A stretch of DNA of 16,183 nucleotides. Source: Geodermatophilaceae bacterium. Lineage in GTDB: Bacteria > Actinomycetota > Actinomycetes > Mycobacteriales > Geodermatophilaceae. The DNA is taken from positions 1 through 16,183 of the forward strand of contig JACCXW010000042.1 of assembly GCA_013696785.1 (NCBI GenBank). The letters run 5' to 3'. The notes under the pieces are model-generated. The model did no database searches, was not told the DNA's origin, and was given only the letters and a program-made list of their open reading frames with translations. Below, in pieces: positions 7,670 through 13,993 of the stretch (positions within the stretch are counted from its first letter, which is position 1; each line of letters starts with the position of its first letter). The translations under genes were made by a program, and so were the position numbers.

Positions 7670-8040
7670 GAGCTGTCGACGAAGTCCGTCAGGTCCTGCT
7701 CGTTGCGTTCGGCCTGCCGGACGTGCACCCACGCGACGGCGAACAGGAAGGGATAGGCAAGTACGCCGAGCAGCAGCCACGGCAACCGCATGCCGAGCAC
7801 TTCCACCTCGGCGAGTCCCGGCGCGGCTGCGAACAGCAGCGGCAGACCGCCCAGCAGGACGGCGACAACGGCCGACAATCGCAACGCCACTGCCAGCTGC
7901 GCGCGGATCAGCCCCTCGACCAGGACTTCACCGACACGGGTCTGCTCCTCGATCTCACGCAAGGCGCGGTCCACGCGAACCCGACGGCGCGCGGCCAGGT
8001 CGATCCGGACCCGTTGCGGCTCCGGCTCCGGCCCACTCAC
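7666..8040 (-). CDS. Small two-helix membrane protein coupled to the symporter
   Basis: This is a 124-aa protein starting at GTG 8040, which overlaps the response-regulator stop (GTGA). Its own stop overlaps the next gene's GTG in the same way. The N-terminal 45 residues are charged (RVRIDLAARRRVRVDRALRE). Two hydrophobic helices follow at about 49-73 and 85-106, then an acidic tail ending DLTDFVDSS. I do not recognise a named domain. Size, topology and position just before an SSS symporter parallel the DUF485 gene before the ActP-like gene, so a small accessory subunit is a reasonable inference. Sequence similarity to DUF485 is not evident by eye. Confidence 0.75.
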   Translation of the reverse strand: MSGPEPEPQRVRIDLAARRRVRVDRALREIEEQTRVGEVLVEGLIRAQLAVALRLSAVVAVLLGGLPLLFAAAPGLAEVEVLGMRLPWLLLGVLAYPFLFAVAWVHVRQAERNEQDLTDFVDSS

Positions 8041-8798
8041 GGTGCGCGGCTCCAGCCGGCCTTGGCCGCGCGGACGAGCCGATCCTTGAGCTCGCGAGTG
8101 TGCCGGCGGCTGACCGGCAGTTCGTGCTCGTCGACCAGTACGACGTAGCCGCCGCCGGTGAGCCGAAGCTCGGATACCAGCCGCAACGAGACGAGGTACG
8201 AGCGGTGGATCCGCACGAACCCGGCCTCGGACCAGCGATCCTCCAGTACCGACAACGGCACCCGGACGAGATGGCTGTCCTCCGCCGTATGCAACCGGGC
8301 GTAGTCGCCCTGCGCCTCCACCCATCGCACGGCGGAGCGGGCCAGCATGCGGGTCCGACCGGCCAGCTCGATCGGGATCATCTCCTCCTCGTCGGCGGCG
8401 CCGGCCTGCGACTGCCCGCCGTGCACGTCCCGGGCCGCGACCACCCGCCGCAGCGTCTCGGTCAGCCGATCCTGGTGCAGCGGCTTGAGGAGGTAGTCGA
8501 CGGCGCCCAGCTCGAACGCGTCCACCGCGCGGTCGTCATGCGCGGTCACGAACACGATCAGCGGCGGGTTGGCGAATTTCGCCAGCACCCGGGCCAGCTC
8601 GAGCCCGTCCAGCCCAGGCATCCGGATGTCGAGGAAGACCACATCGACGTGCCCGTCCCGCAGCAGCCGCAGGGCCTCGGTGGCGTCGGCCGCTGTACCG
8701 ACCGAGGCGACGCGGTCGTCCGCGCGCAACAGGTACGCCAGCTCGTCCAGTGCGGGTGGCTCGTCGTCGACGGCAAGCACCCGCAGCGCGCCGGTCAT
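8037..8798 (-). CDS. LytTR-family response regulator
   Basis: This is a 253-aa protein. The receiver domain occupies about residues 5-120, with acidic pocket D11/D12, phospho-acceptor D57 in VVFLDIRMPGLDG, the conserved T85 (VFVTAHDD) and K105 (YLLKPL). A linker runs to about residue 138. A LytTR DNA-binding domain follows to about 245, with a WVEAQGDYARLHT stretch, FVRIHRSYLVSLRLV and ELPVSRRHTRELKDRL. LytTR regulators bind imperfect direct repeats as dimers and often control transporters or secreted products. The ATG at 8798 overlaps the kinase stop as ATGA, and its stop overlaps the next gene's GTG. It is most likely phosphorylated by the adjacent kinase and probably activates a promoter in this block; the binding site was not identified. 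Confidence 0.93.
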   Translation of the reverse strand: MTGALRVLAVDDEPPALDELAYLLRADDRVASVGTAADATEALRLLRDGHVDVVFLDIRMPGLDGLELARVLAKFANPPLIVFVTAHDDRAVDAFELGAVDYLLKPLHQDRLTETLRRVVAARDVHGGQSQAGAADEEEMIPIELAGRTRMLARSAVRWVEAQGDYARLHTAEDSHLVRVPLSVLEDRWSEAGFVRIHRSYLVSLRLVSELRLTGGGYVVLVDEHELPVSRRHTRELKDRLVRAAKAGWSRAP

Positions 8799-9991
8799 GA
8801 TGCCCGCACGCCCGCGGCGAACTTGGGGATCCGCATGCTCACCTTGGTCCCGGCGCCGAGCGCCGTCTCGACGACGAGGCCGTAGTCGTCGCCGAACACC
8901 GATCGCAGCCGATCATCGACGTTGCCCAGCCCGACGTGATCCCGGCCGCCGGTGCGGTCGGCGTCGCCGGGGGCGTCGTACGTCAGCAGCGACTCAGGGT
9001 CCATCCCCACGCCGTCGTCCTCGATGCTGATGTGGCATTCGGCGCCCGCGTCCAGCGCGACGATGCTGATCGTCCCGACGCCGACCTTGCCGGCCAGGCC
9101 GTGCCGGACGGCGTTCTCCACCAATGGCTGCAAGGCGAGGAACGGTACGGCGACCGAGAGCACCTCCGGAGCAACCTGCAGTCGCGCCTGCAGACGATCC
9201 CCGAACCTTGCCCGCTCCAGGGTCAGGTACCGCTCGATGTTGTGCAGTTCCTCTGCCAGGGTCGTGAAGTCACCCTGCGACCGGAAGCTGTAGCGGGTGA
9301 ACTCGGCGAACTCCAGCAAGAGCTCGCGGGCGCGTTCCGGGTCGGTGCGGACGAACGACGCAATCGCTGTCAGGGCGTTGTAGATGAAGTGCGGGCTGAT
9401 CTGTGCGCGCAGCGCCCGAACCTCGGCTTGCGCGAGCGCTGCCCGGGACAGATCGAGTTCGGCGAGTTCCAGTTGGGTGGAGACCCACCGGGCGGTCTCG
9501 GTGGTCGCCCGGAGCAGCCCGATGCGAGGCTCCTGACCGGTGGTGGCGATCAAAGTCCCCACCACCCGCTCGTCGACAGCGATCGGTACCACGACGGCCC
9601 CGCGCACCGGGCAGTCCGGGTCAGCGCAGGTCAGGTCGCCGTACGCGATGACCGTCGAACGTCCGCTCCGCAGCGGGCCATCCGCGGCCTCGACCAGGTG
9701 GGTCGAGTGATGCTCACCGGGTCCCTCCCAGGTCAGCAGGCCGTCGGCGTTGGTCATGGCGATTGCCGGCACGCCCAGCAGTTCCCGCAGGTGCTTGGCC
9801 GCCCGCGCCGCGGACTGGCTGGTCAAGCCGACCCGTAGCGGTGGCGCCGCCTGGCTGGCGAGGTGCAATGCCTGGAAGGCGACCCGCTCATCTACCGTGG
9901 AAAAGCCGCGGCGCTGGCGCTGCCGGCTGACGGCGGGCACGAGCAGCACCGCCACCAGGAGCAACGCCAGCACCACGACCGCGGTCTGCAT
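8795..9991 (-). CDS. LytS/YehU-type sensor histidine kinase
   Basis: This is a 398-aa kinase. One N-terminal membrane helix lies at about residues 3-21. A GAF-like sensor region spans about 40-175 and includes a CX4C pair (C122, C127) followed by VRGAVVVPI. The His_kinase dimerisation motif ALRAQISPHFIYNALTAI carries the phospho-acceptor H201. The ATPase domain shows the N box LVENAVRHG, the G1 box EDDGVGM and the G2 box GLGNVDDRL. The short membrane anchor suggests a cytoplasmic or membrane-proximal signal, unlike classical LytS with many helices. The ATG at 9991 has only a GAGG one nt away, so ribosome binding is poor and the start is less certain. It opens the transport operon. No input is known; by context it may be the transported carboxylate or a metabolite of it. 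Confidence 0.92.
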   Translation of the reverse strand: MQTAVVVLALLLVAVLLVPAVSRQRQRRGFSTVDERVAFQALHLASQAAPPLRVGLTSQSAARAAKHLRELLGVPAIAMTNADGLLTWEGPGEHHSTHLVEAADGPLRSGRSTVIAYGDLTCADPDCPVRGAVVVPIAVDERVVGTLIATTGQEPRIGLLRATTETARWVSTQLELAELDLSRAALAQAEVRALRAQISPHFIYNALTAIASFVRTDPERARELLLEFAEFTRYSFRSQGDFTTLAEELHNIERYLTLERARFGDRLQARLQVAPEVLSVAVPFLALQPLVENAVRHGLAGKVGVGTISIVALDAGAECHISIEDDGVGMDPESLLTYDAPGDADRTGGRDHVGLGNVDDRLRSVFGDDYGLVVETALGAGTKVSMRIPKFAAGVRAS

Positions 9992-10129
9992 GCCTCAGAT
10001 CGTGGGTGCAACGCGGTCAAGGCGCAAACGCTTGCGGTTCAGCAGTGTTCGAGCCGGACCCCGGCGCCGCGCTGGCAGATTCAACCGGGCCGTTGGATCC
10101 GAATGGCCTACTCGCACGAGAGCTGAGGT

Positions 10130-10160
10130 CCTGCAGTCGAGGAAATCGCTCGACAGCAGG
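10130..10160. repeat. 12-bp inverted repeat with one mismatch between kinase and VOC genes
   Basis: CCTGCAGTCGAG at 10130-10141 faces CTCGACAGCAGG at 10149-10160 across a 7-nt spacer, with 11 of 12 pairs. It lies about 140 bp upstream of the kinase start and 90 bp upstream of the VOC gene. It could be an operator or an RNA hairpin; there is no T-run on either side to support a terminator. Confidence 0.45.
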
Positions 10161-10207
10161 GCGGTTCGTAGTCTGCCGCCCGGATTCTTTCCTGTGTGCG
10201 ACGTGGA

Positions 10208-10230
10208 TTGCGGACCAAGGTCGTCCGCAA
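10208..10230 (+). promoter_or_regulatory. Perfect 8-bp inverted repeat just upstream of the VOC gene
   Basis: TTGCGGAC (10208-10215) and GTCCGCAA (10223-10230) are exact inverted copies separated by 7 nt, ending 19 bp before the VOC start codon. A -10-like TACGTT follows at 10238-10243, which would place transcription start at or near the ATG. An operator overlapping the promoter of a leaderless transcript is a plausible reading, not a demonstrated one. Confidence 0.4.
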
Positions 10231-10249
10231 GGGCGTCTACGTTCCCTGC

Positions 10250-10681
10250 ATGGGCTACACATTCCAGGTCGTGATCGACAGCGCCGACCCTCACGTTCTC
10301 GCCGACTGGTGGGCGGAAACTCTCGGCTGGCAGGTGGAGGAGCAAGATGCCACGTTCATCAAAAGGATGATCGCGGAGGGGTTCGCCACGGACGCCGAAA
10401 CCACCGAGCATCAGGGCGCACTGGTCTGGCGGGAGGGTGCGGCGATCCATCCCGACGAGGAGCAGTCCCCGGATCGCCGGCGGATCTTGTTCCAGCAGGT
10501 ACCGGAAGGCAAGACGGTGAAGAACCGCTTGCATCTGGACCTCAGGCTCGGCGGCGATGATCCGGAGACGGTACGGGCGCGGCTGCAAGCACGCGGAGCC
10601 ACGGTGCTGCACAGCGGCCGGCAGGGACCGCACACCTGGGTCACTCTGGCTGATCCTGAAGGCAACGAATTCTGCGTCTGA
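10250..10681 (+). CDS. VOC (glyoxalase/bleomycin-resistance fold) family protein
   Basis: This is a 143-aa protein. It begins GYTFQVVIDSADPHVLADWW, the typical first beta-alpha unit of glyoxalase-like domains, with WWAETLGWQ after it. The second module has NRLHLDLRLGGDDPETVRARL, a GATVLHSG strand and the closing LADPEGNEFCV motif. The His in LHLDL and the Glu in GNEFCV are the usual metal-ligand positions. Many actinobacterial members of this group have no known substrate; resistance or dioxygenase-like roles are possible. I chose the ATG at 10250 because the domain starts there; an upstream GTG at 10196 would add 18 residues across the inverted repeat. No Shine-Dalgarno site is obvious, consistent with a leaderless message. 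It stands alone, divergent from the kinase operon. Confidence 0.85.
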   Translation: MGYTFQVVIDSADPHVLADWWAETLGWQVEEQDATFIKRMIAEGFATDAETTEHQGALVWREGAAIHPDEEQSPDRRRILFQQVPEGKTVKNRLHLDLRLGGDDPETVRARLQARGATVLHSGRQGPHTWVTLADPEGNEFCV

Positions 10682-10722
10682 CTCTGTCCGAACGCGTCGA
10701 ACTGAACTTTCTTGTCACGCCA

Positions 10723-10749
10723 TGTCGAGGATCGCGCCGTGTCTCCGTC
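10723..10749 (+). promoter_or_regulatory. Candidate ECF42-type promoter before the broken reductase gene
   Basis: TGTCGA (10723-10728) is followed after 17 nt by CGTC (10746-10749), about 50 nt before the reductase start at 10798. This is a full match to the ECF42 motif as I recall it (TGTCGA in the -35, CGA/TC in the -10). It has the same spacing and start distance as the site at 558-584. Confidence 0.5.
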
Positions 10750-10797
10750 CTCGTGGTGAAAGGACGCAATGGGCGTCCGTAGCTGGAGGAGATGGCG

Positions 10798-11406
10798 ATG
10801 AGCAAGATCGTGCTTGGGATGTCGGTGTCCTTGGATGGGATCGCCGGGGGACGCAACGAGGAGGAGTTCTGGCCCGTCCACAGCGCTGTGCTGGGCTGGT
10901 TGTTCGACTTGGCCAGCTGGCGGGCCTTGCAGGGCATGGACGGTGGGCGGGACGGTGTGGACTCCCGGCTGTGGCAGGTCCAGTTCGAGCAGTTCGGCGC
11001 CCAGGTCGTGGGGCGGTCGATGTTCGACTACGGCGTGGAGGCGTGAGGCGAGACCCCGCCGTTCCATGCACCCGTGTTCGTGAACACCACCCGCACCGGC
11101 GAGCCGATCGACAAGCTCGGCGGGACGTCGTACACCTTCATCACCGACGGGATCGAGGCGGCGGTCGCAGCTGCCCGGGAGGCCGCGGGTGACGCAGACG
11201 TGCTCATCGCCGGGGGCATCCGCACCGCACAGCTGGCACTGCGGGCCGGCGTCGTCGATGAGCTCGCGCTGCACGTAGCGCCGGTTGTGCTCCAAGCGGG
11301 GGCGCGGCTGCTCGACGGCGAGGCGACCGGAGAGCTGCAGCTGCGCTGCACCGAGGCCGTGCCGGGTGAGGGTGCGGTGCACCTGCGCTACGACGTCCTG
11401 CGCTGA
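10798..11406 (+). pseudogene. Dihydrofolate reductase/RibD C-terminal domain family protein with an in-frame TGA
   Basis: The ATG at 10798 follows GGAGGAG (10785-10791) at good spacing and opens MSKIVLGMSVSLDGIAGG, the first strand and loop of the RibD_C/DHFR-like fold. The frame runs 82 codons to TGA at 11044-11046, right after VVGRSMFDYGVEA. It then continues in the same frame for 119 codons: GETPPFHAPVFVNTTR, LGGTSYTFITDGIEAA, ADVLIAGGIRTAQLAL, ELALHVAPVVLQAGARLL. Homologues have Trp in the position of the TGA (as in a WGDxPPFH stretch), so a single TGG to TGA change explains it. The length with readthrough (about 201 aa) is normal. Family members are NADPH-dependent reductases, mostly of unknown substrate. 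The 3' end overlaps the convergent sigma remnant by 19 bp. A sequencing error or a very recent mutation is possible because no other damage is visible. Confidence 0.85.
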
Positions 11407-12050
11407 GCGCCAACCCCCGTCGGGTGTTGATCCATCCGGGCGGCGATTCGGGCCTCCTGCTCGAGCAGGTAGCTGCGCTCGGTCTCGTTGCTCGAGCGGG
11501 CGGCGGCTTCGGTGTAGTCCTCGCGGGCCCCACCGAGGTCGCCGACCCGCTCGCTCAGGTGCGCGCGTACGGCGTGCAGGCGATGCTGGCGCGCCAGCCG
11601 CGGGTCAGCGGCCAAACCGTCGAGGACCTCCAGCGCCGCTGACGCGCCATGCACCTCGGCGACCGCGACGACACGGTTGAGTGCGACGACCGGAGAGGGC
11701 TCGACCCGGTACAGCAGGTCGTACAGGGCCAGCACTTAAGGCCAGTCCGTGCTCGCGGCGTCAGACGCGCCCGCGTGGACGGCAGCGATCGCGGCCTGCA
11801 GCTGGTAGGAGCCGAGGGGGCCGGCTGCCAGCGCCTTCTCGACCAGGGCGACACCCGCTGCGATGAGGTCCTGGTCCCAGGCCCGGCGGTCTTGTTCGGC
11901 CAGCGGGACGAGCGCACCGGTTCTGGTGGATCGGGCCGCTCCGCGGGCGGTCGACAGCAACATCAGCGCGAGCAGCCCACAGACCTCGTCGTCGTCGGGC
12001 AGCGCCTGGTGGACCAGGCGGGTCAACGCCACAAGCCGTGCTCGAGCCAT
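11388..12050 (-). pseudogene. Remnant of a second ECF42 sigma factor: C-terminal half with an in-frame TAA
   Basis: The minus frame from 12050 gives LTRLVHQALPDDDEVCGLLA, ALVPLAEQDRRAW, GSYQLQAAIAAVHA and STDWP, then TAA at 11736-11738. It continues in the same frame with VLALYDLLYRVEPSPVVALN, QHRLHAVRAHL and a TPR-like tail. This aligns along its whole length with residues about 212-410 of the intact sigma factor at 1045-2286 (TDWPQIIALYELL, GDHRLHAVRAHLLEMAGD). Where the intact protein has Gln, the remnant has TAA, so a CAA to TAA change is the simplest explanation. Sigma regions 2 and 4 and the YLIFNEGY motif are missing; the reading frame upstream of 12050 has a stop at once and no sigma-like sequence follows. 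No function as a sigma factor is possible. Confidence 0.85.
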
Positions 12051-12098
12051 TTAGGTGCGTCCTTGGCACGGATCCCGACTGGCAGTTGACTCCTTCGA

Positions 12099-12431
12099 TC
12101 ACTTCGGCGGCAGCGACCTCGCGTAGCCGACACCTTGCTCGACCCAACCCGTGAGCTCGTCGTCGGTCGCGGCCGCGTCGATGTCGATCCGCAGCCAGCC
12201 CTGCATCTCGCGTCCGCGCATGACGAATCGATCAGCACGTGGATCGACGAGCAGGGTGTCTGTCTGAATCGGATCGACGCGCAGCAGCAGGCCTCCCTGA
12301 CGGCTGGCGCTGACGGCCATGTGCCCAGCCACCATGAAGGCCAGGCCGCCGAACATGGGCTTCTCGACGACTTCTGGCTCACCGGCCAGAATCTCGCGCA
12401 GCCGATCAGCCAGTTCGACGTCGTACGCCAT
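12099..12431 (-). CDS. TfoX N-terminal domain-containing protein
   Basis: This is a 110-aa protein starting MAYDVELADRLREIL. It has the family hallmark KPMFGGLAFMVAGHMAV (about residues 23-39), then GLLLRVDP, VMRGREMQGWLRID and a C-terminal helix (ELTGWVEQGVGYARSLPP). This is the stand-alone TfoX-N fold common in actinobacteria, often annotated as an RNA methyltransferase-like or competence-related protein, with no proven function outside gamma-proteobacterial competence. The stop lies 48 bp before the sigma remnant on the same strand, so the breakpoint that removed the sigma N-terminus lies within that short gap. It is divergent from the hemerythrin gene. Confidence 0.85.
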   Translation of the reverse strand: MAYDVELADRLREILAGEPEVVEKPMFGGLAFMVAGHMAVSASRQGGLLLRVDPIQTDTLLVDPRADRFVMRGREMQGWLRIDIDAAATDDELTGWVEQGVGYARSLPPK

Positions 12432-12515
12432 GACGGCAGTATCCCGGAAGCAGCAGAAGTCTGGGCGGGGCCACGTGTCCGGCGGCTGCGGATCCGCGGC
12501 CCCGATGTGCGGTCA

Positions 12516-12532
12516 GTTACCGTTCCGGTGAC
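12516..12532. promoter_or_regulatory. Imperfect inverted repeat upstream of the hemerythrin gene
   Basis: GTTACCG (12516-12522) and CGGTGAC (12526-12532) form 7-bp arms with one mismatch and a 3-nt centre, about 40 bp before the hemerythrin start and about 85 bp upstream of the TfoX gene. It is a possible operator in the shared divergent region; weak evidence. Confidence 0.25.
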
Positions 12533-12573
12533 AATGGTGCCACCGTCCCATCGCTCGTCCACCAAGGAGAACC

Positions 12574-13074
12574 GTGTCCACTGACGCAATCGTGCTTCTC
12601 AAAGCCGACCACAAGGAGGTCAAGGCGCTGTTCCGGCGGTTCGAGAAGGCCGGTAAGGGGGCGAGAAAGGAGAAGGGCGAGCTCGTCACGAAGATGATCG
12701 AGTTGCTCACGGTCCACACATACTTGGAGAACGAGCTCATATACCCGGAGGTCCGCCGACTCCTGCCGGACCTGGAGGACGACATCCTCGAGTCCTACGA
12801 GGAGCACCACGTGGCCGATGTGCTGTTGGGCGAACTCGCAGCCCTTTCTCCTGATGCGGAACGGTTCGACGCCAAGACGACTGTGCTCATCGAGAGCGTC
12901 ACCCATCACATCGAAGAGGAAGAAGAGGAGTGGTTCCCCCAGGTTCGTGCCGGCCTGGGCCGCAAACAGCTGTCCGAACTCGGCGAGCGGATGCTGCAGA
13001 TGAAGAAGAAGGCGCCACGCAGCCCGGCACAGCCAAGTGCGCTGAAGAAGACCGTCGACGCGGTGCTCAGCTAG
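12574..13074 (+). CDS. Hemerythrin (HHE cation-binding) domain protein
   Basis: This is a 166-aa all-helical protein. Likely di-iron ligands are H13 (LLKADHKEV), H48 and E52 (VHTYLENELIYPE), H78/H79 (EEHHVADVLL), and H111/H112 with E116 (THHIEEEEEEWFP). The order H...HxxxE...H...HxxxE is that of bacterial hemerythrins, which bind oxygen or nitric oxide or handle iron and redox stress. The C-terminus is a Lys/Ala/Pro-rich tail. The start is GTG at 12574 with AAGGAG 4 nt upstream. No membrane segment or fused signalling domain is present. It ends at a hairpin shared with the convergent TetR gene. The specific role is not evident from context. Confidence 0.9.
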   Translation: MSTDAIVLLKADHKEVKALFRRFEKAGKGARKEKGELVTKMIELLTVHTYLENELIYPEVRRLLPDLEDDILESYEEHHVADVLLGELAALSPDAERFDAKTTVLIESVTHHIEEEEEEWFPQVRAGLGRKQLSELGERMLQMKKKAPRSPAQPSALKKTVDAVLS

Positions 13075-13118
13075 CGCCGTCCCAGAGGTGCGGTGGCGCT
13101 CCGCGTCTAGGACGGCGC
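13074..13118. terminator. Bidirectional hairpin between the hemerythrin and TetR genes
   Basis: GCGCCGTCC (13074-13082) pairs exactly with GGACGGCGC (13110-13118) over a 27-nt loop that can form a small inner stem. The arms abut the hemerythrin stop and the TetR stop (13107-13109), the normal place for a shared terminator of convergent genes. There is no U-run. Confidence 0.5.
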
Positions 13119-13811
13119 CTGCGTCGGTTGGAGTCGAGACTGCAGGCTGGTGATCATCATGTCGACGCCTTGGCGAAGGTGGCTGGTTCCGTCATAGCCG
13201 GACAGTTCTGAGGCCAGTTCGCGTAGCTGGGGGAATTGCCGGCGGGGCAGCCGGTGTAAGGCGAGTCGCAGCAAATCCTCGGACTCGACGCGGTCCTCGA
13301 CTGTTTCCTGCAGCTCTCCGAGGGCGTGCCCGTGCAGAAACCCGAAAAACAGCCGGTAGGAGTGCAATGCGTCGCTGGCGGTGAATCCGGCGCGCGTGAG
13401 CAATTCGAGGAAGTCCTCGAGCAGGCGGAGGGTACCGGCCGGGCGGAGTCCGAGCGGGGTTGCCTTTGGCAGGGTGACCAACAGCGACACCACGTGCGGG
13501 TGCGCGAGGACGAGGTTCTGGTAGTCCGCGGCCAGGCCGCGCAGCTCCTGACGCCAGTCAGCGGCAGCGGGATTGATGCTGAGCTTGTTGAGGACCAGTT
13601 CAACCACGCCGTCCAGCAGCGCCGCCTTGTTGTGGGCGTACCGGTACAGCGACATCGCCTTCCGATCGAGGACCTCGGCCACCCGACGCATAGACAGCGA
13701 TTCCAGGCCTTCGGCATCGAGGATTTCCAGGGCTGCTGTTCGTACCCGCTCGGTAGAGAGAGCGGCCGAAGCTGGGGAACCGTCGGCCCGAGTGTGCCCG
13801 CGGCCCGCCAT
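13107..13811 (-). CDS. TetR/AcrR family transcriptional regulator with a TetR class C-terminal domain
   Basis: This is a 234-aa protein. The N-terminal helix-turn-helix covers about residues 20-66, with ERVRTAALEILDAEG, then LSMRRVAEVLDRKAMSLYRY as the recognition region and HNKAALLDGVVELV. The C-terminal part (WRQELRGLAADYQNLVLAHP, and a GFLHGHALGELQ helix) fits the TetR_C ligand-binding and dimerisation domain. The ligand is unknown. The ATG at 13811 has a GGGGGT upstream. It is divergent from the membrane protein-desaturase cluster, with a dyad over the shared promoter, so it most likely represses itself and that cluster, and is released by a small hydrophobic molecule. Confidence 0.9.
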   Translation of the reverse strand: MAGRGHTRADGSPASAALSTERVRTAALEILDAEGLESLSMRRVAEVLDRKAMSLYRYAHNKAALLDGVVELVLNKLSINPAAADWRQELRGLAADYQNLVLAHPHVVSLLVTLPKATPLGLRPAGTLRLLEDFLELLTRAGFTASDALHSYRLFFGFLHGHALGELQETVEDRVESEDLLRLALHRLPRRQFPQLRELASELSGYDGTSHLRQGVDMMITSLQSRLQPTQAPS

Positions 13812-13842
13812 CGCTACCCCCAGCCATCGAGACTTTCACGAC

Positions 13843-13882
13843 TTGCCTTGAGTCATCTGTACTCTATACGCTTACGGTGTAC
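13843..13882 (+). promoter_or_regulatory. Promoter and probable TetR operator for the membrane protein-desaturase cluster
   Basis: A sigma-70-like promoter reads TTGCCT (13843-13848), 16 nt, TATACG (13865-13870). A 24-bp imperfect dyad centred at 13870/13871 spans 13859-13882. It starts and ends with GTAC, and 8 of 12 positions are symmetric. On the minus strand TATAGA (13863-13868) could serve as the -10 of the TetR gene. A dyad over both -10 elements is the standard place for a TetR-type autorepressor. Confidence 0.45.
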
Positions 13883-13993
13883 GCGGACGCAGTAAGTCCG
13901 GTAGCAGCGCGTTCGCAATCCGTTGCCTCGCTCGAGGGGACGTATCAGGGTGGCAACCGAGACCCGGTGAGCTGCTGCAAATTTTGGGGGATC

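Noticed and set aside
6305..8885. Very long plus-strand open frames (483 aa at 6305-7756 and 487 aa at 7422-8885)
   Set aside because: They are antisense to well-recognised symporter and two-component genes, are Arg/Gln/Pro-rich with no domain, and result from the high GC of third codon positions.
11044..11046. TGA in the reductase read as selenocysteine
   Set aside because: The position is Trp in the family, there is no catalytic Cys/Sec there, and no selenocysteine insertion element is evident; a nonsense mutation is simpler.
13883..13993. Leader of the membrane protein gene with ATCA and GGCAACC blocks reminiscent of a SAM riboswitch
   Set aside because: The blocks are too close together and the paired helices of the SAM-I fold are not present; the resemblance is limited to two short words.
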